Assembly (NCBI GenBank): GCA_051010055.1
Contig: JBPCVY010000214.1
Span: forward strand, 1-7,560
Direction: 5' to 3'
Length of the DNA: 7,560 nt
Source: CAJQND01 sp051010055
Lineage (GTDB): Bacteria; Pseudomonadota; Alphaproteobacteria; Rhizobiales; CAJQND01
The position numbers and the translations under genes were made by a program. Below, piece by piece: positions 1 through 5,556 of this stretch; the first letter of the stretch is position 1, and each line of letters starts with the position of its first letter. Below the pieces are notes generated by a model, which saw only the letters and a list, made by a program, of their open reading frames with translations, made no database searches and was not told the DNA's origin.

Positions 1-1
1 G

Positions 2-346
2 CAGCTTGAAGAAGACCTATCAGGAAAGCCAGAAACCCTGGAGCTTATCGCCCAGTTTGATGACGCCTCGCTTGCCGATTTGATGACCAATCTAGCCGGC
101 CATTGCATGGAAACCCTTTTAAAGGCCTCCCTTGAACCACGAGATGAAAAGCCGGTTTGCTTTATTGCCTATACGGTCAAGGGCAAGGACCTTCCCCTTG
201 CCGGCCACAAGGACAATCATGCCGGGTTGATGACGCCGGCCCAAATGGCAAGCTTCCGAAAGAGCTGCGGTGTTGCAGAGGGTGAGGAATGGGACAGGTA
301 TGCGGGACTTTCCTGCGATAGGACTGCGGTAGAGGCGGCGGTTTAA
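2..346 (+). pseudogene. E1/transketolase-like gene, fragment 1: end of cofactor-binding domain
   Basis: This piece is open from the left edge in frame 2, so it has no start of its own. It reads from QLEEDLSGKPETLELIAQF through NLAGHCMETLLKA and CFIAYTVKGKDLPLAGHKDN to EEWDRYAGLSCDRTAVEAAV, then TAA. The KG...LP.AGHKDNHAGLM stretch is the recognisable family segment in the ThDP diphosphate-binding half. The TAA falls in the linker between the N and central domains, where no member of the family should end. From memory of the family, the Cys in GHCM sits where Asp is usual, and the following KASLEPRDE is somewhat divergent. Either could be an early sign of relaxed selection, but neither is decisive. 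Confidence 0.6.
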
Positions 347-914
347 GAATACGCCGTTCAACAGGGAAGGCATGCGGCGGCTCACCGCCCCGCCCATTGA
401 AGTCGGCGCCATGTCAGGGCCGGACATCAAGGGCGCAATGTCAACCCAGGAAGGGTTCGGCAAAATTCTCGACCAGATTGCCAAATCAGATTCCAACCTT
501 GCCCGGCACATCGTCACCACCTCGCCCGATGTGACAGTCTCGACCAACCTTGGGCCTTGGGTGAACCGGCGCGGTGTGTTTTCCAAAACCCCGCGTGAAG
601 ACGTGTTCCAAACCAGAAAGCTCATGTCCGCACAACGCTGGCATATGGGCCCCGATGGTCAGCACATCGAACTTGGCATTGCGGAAAACAACCTGTTTCT
701 GCTTCTTGCAGCCCTCGGGCTTTCCCACGAGATTTTCGGTGAACGGCTTCTGCCTATCGGCACCCTTTATGACCCGTTTATCCAGCGCGACCTCGATGCT
801 CTTAACTATGCTTGCTATCAGGATGCCCGATTTATTCTGGCCGCCACCCCTTCCGGCATCACCCTTGCCCCTGAGGGCGGTGCGCACCAGTCTATCTCCA
901 CCCCGCTTATCTGA
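342..914 (+). pseudogene. E1/transketolase-like gene, fragment 2: central pyrimidine-binding domain
   Basis: This frame-3 piece resumes the protein directly after the frameshift (FKNTPFNREGMRRLTAPPIE...). An ATG is available at 372, which would give 180 residues. No good ribosome-binding site precedes that ATG, so independent translation is doubtful. It carries STQEGFGKILDQIAKSD, TTSPDVTVSTNLGPWVNRRG and IELGIAENN. The conserved Glu of GIAEN (codon 684-686) is the residue that activates the ThDP aminopyrimidine in this superfamily. The piece ends EGGAHQSISTPLI-TGA. The next codons (MAQDGLASFEPSYVDE) stay in the same frame and continue the same domain, so the TGA cuts a domain rather than marking a gene end. 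Confidence 0.6.
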
Positions 915-1583
915 ATGGCCCAGGATGGGCTGGCGAGTTTTGAGCCTTCCTATGTGGATGAACTCGCTATCATCATGGAATGGGCGTTTGACTATATTCA
1001 ACGCCAGCCAAAGACCGCTGGCAAAGACGAATGGCTGCACGAGCGCGAAGGCGGCTCAGTTTACTTGCGCCTATCTACCCGCAGCGTTGACCAACCCCTC
1101 AGACAGCTTGATGAAGAAACCCGCACGGGCATTATCAATGGCGGATACTGGATGCGCCCGCCTCAGGAAGGAACACACCTTGCCATCGCCTACACCGGCA
1201 CTGTTGCTCTTGAAGCGCAACAGGCGCTCGGATCAATCTTGTCGCGGTTTCCAGGCGCAGGCTTGCTGGCGGTAACGTCCGCCGACAGACTCAATGCAGG
1301 CTGGAAAGCTGCGCAAACCGCTCAGCAGCATGGCAAAACTGAAACTTCCTATGTGGAGCAGCTGCTCGCCCCCCTCGACAGGCAAGCACAACTCGTTACC
1401 GTCATTGACGGTCATCCGGCAGCACTCTCATGGCTGGGCGGTGTGCACGGATATAAAGTGCAGGCCCTTGGTGTTGAGCATTTCGGTCAAACCGGCACAA
1501 TCGATGATCTCTACCGGGAGTACCGCATTGGCACAGACGCCATTATCGAGGCCTGTTTGGCCACAAAAACACAGGTTTTTTGA
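915..1583 (+). pseudogene. E1/transketolase-like gene, fragment 3: end of central domain and C-terminal domain
   Basis: This piece is in the same frame as the preceding one and begins at an ATG immediately after the TGA (TGA-ATG), so 222 residues could be made by reinitiation. It starts with MAQDGLASFEPSYVDELAIIMEWAFDYIQ, the end of the central domain. The C-terminal domain follows (THLAIAYTGTVALEAQQAL, then VEHFGQTGTIDDLYREYRIGTDAIIEACLA) and ends at a natural-looking C-terminus, TGA 1581-1583. Alone it lacks the cofactor site and would not be expected to be an active enzyme. The C domain aligns in style with the AceE/transketolase C-terminal region, which organises the dimer. Confidence 0.6.
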
Positions 1584-1725
1584 TAAGCAACAGCATGAGC
1601 CGAAATGGTTGCTATATAAGAAGACGTATATACTTTGCAACAATTACCATTAATCAGTTTCAGGATATGTGGTTCATATGCTTGACAAACCAGAATCGAA
1701 CTGCACCATTTCATAATCAGGGTCG

Positions 1726-1752
1726 GCAAACCGGGAAAACCCGAAGTTTTGC
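1726..1752 (+). other. Possible stem-loop in the 5' leader of the binding-protein gene
   Basis: Two nested inverted repeats are visible: GCAAA (1726-1730) pairs with TTTGC (1748-1752), and CGGG (1732-1735) pairs with CCCG (1740-1743) around an AAAA loop. The asymmetric internal loop (C against AAGT) makes it only moderately stable. An alternative pairing, AAAAC (1736-1740) with GTTTT (1746-1750), competes with it. It ends about 30 bases before the Shine-Dalgarno and has no T-tract, so it is not a terminator. It could affect mRNA stability or leader structure. Chance occurrence is possible. Confidence 0.25.
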
Positions 1753-1780
1753 ACCAGCCCATGTTAAAAGAAAAACTCTT

Positions 1781-1788
1781 GGGGAGGA
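1781..1788 (+). promoter_or_regulatory. Strong ribosome-binding site GGGGAGGA fixing the binding-protein start
   Basis: GGGGAGGA ends 5 bases before the ATG at 1794. It is the best Shine-Dalgarno in the window and chooses ATG 1794 over in-frame alternatives at 1749 (TTG) and 1761 (ATG). Those would place charged residues ahead of the signal peptide. It fits high expression of a periplasmic binding protein. Confidence 0.75.
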
Positions 1789-1793
1789 CTAAA

Positions 1794-2978
1794 ATGAAAA
1801 AACTACTTCTATCAACTGCAGCCGCGGTAGCGCTTCTTGCAAGCCCGGTGGCCGCTGAAGATATCAAGATCGGTATCATTCTCGGCTTCACAGGGCCTAT
1901 TGAATCGCTCACACCTGATATGGCTGCCAGCGCAGAATTAGCCATGAAAGAAGTCAGCGACAGCGGAAAGCTGTTGGGTGGCTCAAAGGTCATGGCGGTT
2001 CGCGGTGACTCAACCTGCACCGACAGTGCGGCTGCAACTGCTGCGGCAGAACGTCTTGTCACCTCTGACAAGGTAAAAGCCATTATGGGCGCCGACTGTT
2101 CAGGCGTTACCGGCGCTATTTTGCAGAACGTGGCACGCGCAAACGGCGTTGCAATGATTTCGCCGTCCGCGACATCACCTGCGCTTTCTACTGCAGAAGA
2201 TGATGGCCTGTTTTTCCGCACAGCTCCCTCGGATGCGCGCCAGGGTCAGGTGCTCGCAGAAATTCTGAAAGACCGGGGCGTCAAATCAGCCGCCCTCACC
2301 TACACCAACAATGACTATGGCAAGGGTCTTGCCGAAAGCATCAAGAAGAATTTTGAAGCTGTTGGCGGCAAGGTCACCATTTCTGCTGCCCACGAAGACG
2401 GCAAAGGCGACTACTCCGCAGAAGTTGGTGCATTGGCCCAGGCTGGCGGGGATGTGCTGATTGTGGCCGGTTATCTTGACCAGGGCGGGAAGGGTGTTAT
2501 CCAGGCAGCTCTCGATTCAGGGGCTTTCAAAACCTTTGTTCTGCCTGATGGCATGATTGGCGATTCACTTCCAATCGCCATCGGCGCTGACTTGAACGGT
2601 TCCTTCGGCACGTTGCCGGGCACCGACAGCAAGGGCGCAGAAGTCTTCAAAGAGCTGGCTGCAAAAGCGAACATCAAGGGTGAAGCATTTACCGGCGAAT
2701 CCTATGATGCTGCAGCCCTTCTTTTGCTTGCCATGCAAGCTGCGAAATCTTCAAAAAGCGGAGACTTGAAGGCCAAGGTGATGGAAGTCGCCAACGCGCC
2801 AGGTGAACAGATTTTGCCAGGTGAACTTGGCAAGGCTCTCGATATCCTGGCCAAGGGTGGTGACATCGACTATGTGGGCGCCACCGCGGTGGAATTGATT
2901 GGTGCTGGCGAAAGTGCCGGCAACTATCGCGAAATTCTCGTTAAGGACGGGAAGAACACCACAGCGAAGTTCCGCTAA
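1794..2978 (+). CDS. livK: Branched-chain amino acid-type ABC transporter, periplasmic substrate-binding protein
   Basis: This gene encodes 394 residues and is the periplasmic receptor of the HAAT (hydrophobic amino acid) ABC importer encoded downstream. It has a clear Sec signal peptide: MKK, a hydrophobic core to about residue 16, then SPVAA with likely cleavage after Ala21. The mature protein begins EDIKIGIILGFTGP, the typical first strand of the LivJ/LivK fold (Peripla_BP_6). Residues 123-132 (SPSATSPALS) form the usual ligand-contacting Ser/Thr loop, and 171-180 (TNNDYGKGLA) is the family's second-lobe entry. Cys75 and Cys102 are spaced much like the disulfide pair of E. coli LivJ/LivK, so a disulfide is plausible (inference). 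The start is fixed by the GGGGAGGA site. It is the first gene of the operon, followed by a strong stem-loop. The family is secure. The exact ligand is not, because this fold also binds other amino acids, amides and aromatic acids. Confidence 0.93.
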   Translation: MKKLLLSTAAAVALLASPVAAEDIKIGIILGFTGPIESLTPDMAASAELAMKEVSDSGKLLGGSKVMAVRGDSTCTDSAAATAAAERLVTSDKVKAIMGADCSGVTGAILQNVARANGVAMISPSATSPALSTAEDDGLFFRTAPSDARQGQVLAEILKDRGVKSAALTYTNNDYGKGLAESIKKNFEAVGGKVTISAAHEDGKGDYSAEVGALAQAGGDVLIVAGYLDQGGKGVIQAALDSGAFKTFVLPDGMIGDSLPIAIGADLNGSFGTLPGTDSKGAEVFKELAAKANIKGEAFTGESYDAAALLLLAMQAAKSSKSGDLKAKVMEVANAPGEQILPGELGKALDILAKGGDIDYVGATAVELIGAGESAGNYREILVKDGKNTTAKFR

Positions 2979-2996
2979 GCACTCTGATAAAAATGC

Positions 2997-3025
2997 ACGG
3001 CCCGGACCATATGGTTCCGGGCCGT
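2997..3025 (+). terminator. Strong intercistronic stem-loop after the binding-protein gene (partial terminator or mRNA-stabilising element)
   Basis: ACGGCCCGGA (2997-3006) pairs perfectly with TCCGGGCCGT (3016-3025). The intervening CCATATGG (3007-3014) is itself palindromic, so the stem may extend by 2-3 pairs past one bulged T. The GC-rich 10-bp stem starts 18 bases after the livK stop. No T-run follows (TGCCCTGCCCC), so it is not a classical intrinsic terminator. In this position such structures usually protect the upstream binding-protein mRNA from 3' exonucleases or attenuate read-through, giving more receptor than membrane complex. That role is inferred here from position only. Confidence 0.6.
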
Positions 3026-3051
3026 TGCCCTGCCCCTGTGCACATGAACTG

Positions 3052-3840
3052 ATGATTGTTGTAGAAGACATCTACAAGCTGTTTGGCGGCATTCGAGCCG
3101 TTGATGGCGCGTCATTGACCATTGAAACCGGCTCGATAACAGGTTTAATTGGCCCTAACGGGGCGGGCAAAACCACCCTTTTCAACGTCATAGCCGGCCT
3201 CTACAAACCCACCGCAGGCAACGTTTACCTGGATGGTGAGGATATTACCGGGCTGCCCCCGCATGAGCTGTTCGCAAAGGGCCTTTTGCGCACATTTCAG
3301 ATTGCCCACGAATTCTCCACCCTGACGGTGCGTGAAAACCTGATGATGGTGCCGGGCAACCAGGCCGGTGAGAGCCTTATCCAAACCTGGACAAGCTTTT
3401 CGAAGGTACGCGAAGAAGAAGAGAAAATTCGCGAGCGGGCAAACGAAGTTATCGAATTCCTTGAAATCCCTCACGTGGCCGACGAGTTTGCCGGCAACCT
3501 TTCCGGCGGCCAGAAGAAACTGCTCGAGCTTGGCCGCACCATGATGGTCGATGCAAAGGTTGTGTTCCTTGATGAGGTCGGCGCTGGTGTGAACCGCACC
3601 CTTCTCAGAACAATCGGCGATGCAATTCAAAGGCTCAACCGCGAGCGGGGATACACATTTTGCATGATTGAGCACGATATGGATTTTATTGGCCGGCTTT
3701 GCGATCCCGTTATTTGCATGGCCGAAGGCAAGGTCTTGGCTCAAGGCACGGTTGACGAAGTTAAGAACAATGAGGAAGTGATCGAGGCATATCTGGGCAC
3801 CGGCCTTAAAAACAAGCCGCAGGCTGAGGCGGTTCCATGA
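3052..3840 (+). CDS. livG: Branched-chain amino acid-type ABC transporter ATP-binding protein LivG
   Basis: This 262-residue cytoplasmic ATPase subunit pairs with LivF to drive the importer. Motifs in order are: Walker A GPNGAGKT at 34-41; Q-loop in TFQ with Gln83; ABC signature LSGGQ at 150-154; Walker B VVFLDE at 170-175 with catalytic Glu175; and switch His208 in IEHDMDF. The LivG-type long insert between the Q-loop and signature (about residues 95-145) is present. After Walker B it reads LDEVGAGVN where Pro is usual in LDEP. The start at ATG 3052 gives MIVVEDIYKLFGG, the normal LivG N-terminus, but no Shine-Dalgarno is visible. A two-codon frame ATG-AAC-TGA ends overlapping this ATG. Upstream in-frame codons run through the intercistronic stem-loop and are unlikely to be translated. 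The 3' end overlaps livF by ATGA, suggesting translational coupling. Confidence 0.93.
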   Translation: MIVVEDIYKLFGGIRAVDGASLTIETGSITGLIGPNGAGKTTLFNVIAGLYKPTAGNVYLDGEDITGLPPHELFAKGLLRTFQIAHEFSTLTVRENLMMVPGNQAGESLIQTWTSFSKVREEEEKIRERANEVIEFLEIPHVADEFAGNLSGGQKKLLELGRTMMVDAKVVFLDEVGAGVNRTLLRTIGDAIQRLNRERGYTFCMIEHDMDFIGRLCDPVICMAEGKVLAQGTVDEVKNNEEVIEAYLGTGLKNKPQAEAVP

Positions 3841-4541
3841 GTTTCCTTATCGGTGAAAACATGACCGGCGGATATGGCGGAGCCGACATACTTCACGATT
3901 GCACCATAGGTGTTGAAAAGGGCGAAATCGCCGTTGTTGTGGGGCCAAACGGCGCAGGCAAATCGACGGCCATGAAGGCCGTTTTCGGTATGCTGGATTT
4001 GCGCGAAGGCCGGGTGCTGATGGACGGTGAAGATATTACAACACTGACCCCGCAAGCCCGGGTTCTCAAAGGTATGGGGTTTGTCCCGCAAAACTATAAC
4101 GTGTTCACCTCCATGAGCGTGGAGGAGAATTTGGAAATGGGCGCGTTTATCCGCGAGGACGATATTTCTGAAACCATGGGGCAGGTTTTTGAACTGTTTC
4201 CGGTTCTGGAGGAAAAGCGCCAGCAGCCGGCAGGCGAGCTTTCCGGTGGCCAGCGACAGCAGGTTGCCGTAGGCAGAGCTCTCATGACAAAGCCGGAAGT
4301 CTTGATGCTTGATGAGCCCACAGCCGGTGTATCGCCCATCGTTATGGATGAATTGTTCGACCGCATCATTGAGATTGCCAAGTCGGGGATTGCAATCTTG
4401 ATGGTGGAACAGAATGCAAAACAAGCACTCAACATTGCTGATAAGGGCTACGTTCTGGTGCAAGGCAGAAACCGTTACACGGACACTGGCGAGGCGTTGT
4501 TGAACGATCCCGACGTCCGCAAAGCGTTCTTGGGGGGCTGA
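3837..4541 (+). CDS. livF: Branched-chain amino acid-type ABC transporter ATP-binding protein LivF
   Basis: This is the second ATPase of the importer, 234 residues and cytoplasmic. Walker A GPNGAGKS lies at 36-43, Q-loop Gln85 in FVPQ, signature LSGGQ at 135-139, and Walker B VLMLDE at 155-160 followed by PTAGVSP. The switch position reads MVEQNAKQAL, with Gln192 where most ABC ATPases have His. This is the normal LivF state, not a defect, and it separates LivF from LivG. Length is normal for LivF (about 235). Its ATG overlaps the livG TGA as ATGA, so it is probably translated by coupled reinitiation. livH follows after 4 bases. Confidence 0.95.
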   Translation: MSFLIGENMTGGYGGADILHDCTIGVEKGEIAVVVGPNGAGKSTAMKAVFGMLDLREGRVLMDGEDITTLTPQARVLKGMGFVPQNYNVFTSMSVEENLEMGAFIREDDISETMGQVFELFPVLEEKRQQPAGELSGGQRQQVAVGRALMTKPEVLMLDEPTAGVSPIVMDELFDRIIEIAKSGIAILMVEQNAKQALNIADKGYVLVQGRNRYTDTGEALLNDPDVRKAFLGG

Positions 4542-4545
4542 GCGG

Positions 4546-5556
4546 ATGGATTTCCTGAACTCGATTGTACTGCTGGGAAATTTCTTGTTCGTTCCGGGGC
4601 TCACCTATGGCTGCCAGCTGGCCCTTGGCGCGCTCGGCGTCACGCTGATTTACGGCATTTTGCGGTTCTCCAACTTCGCCCACGGCGAGACAATGGCGTT
4701 CGGCACAATGACAACCATCCTGGTTACATGGGGATTGGTTGCATCCGGATTCACCCTAGGCATTCTACCCACCGCCCTCATTGCCCTGCCCGTTGGCATC
4801 TTGGCGACAATCGTGTTGTGCCTGGTGACAGATAAGCTGGTTTACCGCTTCTACAGGAAGAAGAAATCTGACCCTGTGATCTTCTTGATTGCATCCCTTG
4901 GCGTGATGTTTTTCTACAACGGCCTGATACGGTTTGTTATCGGGCCCAATGACCAGATTTTTACCGATGGCCCACGGTTCATTATCAAAGCGGGGGAATT
5001 CAGGAAGTTTACCGGCCTTAATGAAGGCTTGGCTTTGAAAACCACACAAGGCATCACTATTGTGATGACCATTATCACGGTTGCCGCCTTGTTTTGGTTT
5101 CTTAACAAAACCCGTACCGGCAAATCCATGCGCGCCTATTCTGACAATGAAGATCTGGCGCTTCTGTCAGGCATCAACCCAGACAAGGTGGTGATGATTG
5201 CCTGGATGCTCACCGCCGGATTAGCAACAATAGCCGGCGTATTGTACGGGCTGGACAAGAGCTTCAAGCCGTTCATTTACCTGCAAATTCTTTTGCCGAT
5301 CTTTGCTTCCGCCATTGTTGGTGGTTTGGGTAATCCGCTGGGGGCAATTGCCGGCGGGTTCGTAATAGCGTTCTCGGAAGTTTCTGTCACATTTGCCTAC
5401 CGCAAGTTCCTCGCCTATCTGGTGCCGGAATCCTGGGCGCCTGAAGGTTTAGTGCAGCTGCTCTCAACCGATTATAAGTTTGCCGTCTCGTTCGCCATTT
5501 TGGTGATTGTTCTGCTTGTCAAGCCAACAGGCATCTTCAAAGGACAAACCATATGA
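4546..5556 (+). CDS. livH: Branched-chain amino acid-type ABC transporter permease LivH
   Basis: This 336-residue inner-membrane permease forms half of the translocation channel with LivM. Hydrophobic segments lie at roughly 22-36, 50-65, 73-94, 111-131, 168-186, 215-233, 245-280 and 312-326. Family landmarks are GVTLIYGILRFSNFAHGE (31-48), the first-helix region typical of LivH, and AIVGGLGNPLGAIAGG (256-271), the cytoplasmic loop that contacts the ATPases. It is somewhat longer than E. coli LivH (about 308). A longer segment between the fourth and fifth helices (about 133-167), probably soluble, may account for part of this. The start ATG 4546 lies 4 bases after the livF stop, with a G-rich stretch just upstream serving as ribosome-binding site. 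The 3' end overlaps livM by ATGA. Confidence 0.94.
   Translation: MDFLNSIVLLGNFLFVPGLTYGCQLALGALGVTLIYGILRFSNFAHGETMAFGTMTTILVTWGLVASGFTLGILPTALIALPVGILATIVLCLVTDKLVYRFYRKKKSDPVIFLIASLGVMFFYNGLIRFVIGPNDQIFTDGPRFIIKAGEFRKFTGLNEGLALKTTQGITIVMTIITVAALFWFLNKTRTGKSMRAYSDNEDLALLSGINPDKVVMIAWMLTAGLATIAGVLYGLDKSFKPFIYLQILLPIFASAIVGGLGNPLGAIAGGFVIAFSEVSVTFAYRKFLAYLVPESWAPEGLVQLLSTDYKFAVSFAILVIVLLVKPTGIFKGQTI

Larger units (their letters stand above)
1..1583 (+). pseudogene. Transketolase / pyruvate dehydrogenase E1 (AceE-like) enzyme, 5'-truncated by window edge and interrupted twice
   Basis: Read as one gene with two corrections, this region gives about 527 codons of a thiamine-diphosphate enzyme of the transketolase/AceE-like family. 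Such enzymes transfer two-carbon units or decarboxylate 2-oxo acids in the cytoplasm. The order is: the end of the cofactor-binding N domain (GHKDNHAG-type segment, about 200-225), the central pyrimidine-binding domain (TTSPDVTVSTNLGPW, then the ELGIAENN motif with the conserved catalytic-type Glu at 684-686), and the transketolase C domain ending VEHFGQTGTIDDLYREY...GTDAIIEA. The N-terminus lies left of the window. Frame 2 is open from base 2 to TAA at 344-346. The homologous protein then continues in frame 3, which means a +1 shift, and an in-frame TGA at 912-914 interrupts it again. Family identity is firm. Whether the substrate is pyruvate, another 2-oxo acid or a sugar phosphate cannot be decided. 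Sequence error is an alternative to true inactivation. Confidence 0.8.
1584..1793 (+). promoter_or_regulatory. Intergenic leader with candidate promoter for the liv operon
   Basis: This 210-base gap lies before the binding-protein gene and is clearly more AT-rich than its surroundings. It must carry the operon promoter unless transcription enters from upstream. Visible elements are a perfect -35-like TTGACA at 1682-1687, though the best -10-like hexamer near it (CATAAT, 1712-1717) is 24 bases away, which is too far. There is also an extended -10-like TGCTATATA at 1610-1618 and a TATACT at 1629-1634, both with poor -35 partners. The start point therefore cannot be assigned. A short inverted repeat (ATATG-5 nt-CATAT) lies near 1664-1679. 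No small gene or RNA is evident. Confidence 0.4.

Noticed and set aside
912..914. Selenocysteine or reassigned TGA codon
   Set aside because: The expected residue is Gly, no selenocysteine insertion hairpin or selenoenzyme context is seen, and other genes here use TGA as a normal stop.
119..1040. Overlapping open frames on the - strand opposite the E1-like gene
   Set aside because: They lie opposite well-conserved family sequence, have no plausible start signals and no recognisable protein features.
1565..1581. AAAAAC-ACAG-GTTTTTT inverted repeat at the end of the E1-like gene, considered as a terminator
   Set aside because: The stem is almost wholly A-T with a 4-base loop and lies in the final codons. 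The T-run is part of the stem itself, so it is too weak to call.
1749..1793. Upstream in-frame starts (TTG 1749, ATG 1761) for the binding protein
   Set aside because: The strong GGGGAGGA site and the standard signal peptide both point to ATG 1794.
1511..2221. Open frame on the - strand across the liv leader and the 5' part of the binding-protein gene
   Set aside because: It is low-complexity Ala/Ser-rich sequence antisense to a secure signal peptide and binding-protein domain. It is a shadow frame.
4399..4430. Loss of the switch His in LivF (Gln instead)
   Set aside because: VEQNA with Gln at this position is the normal state of LivF proteins.
3741..4604. Long open frame on the - strand opposite livF and the start of livH
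   Set aside because: It is antisense to a gene with complete ABC ATPase motifs, its protein shows no recognisable domain, and it is explained by codon bias of the + strand gene.
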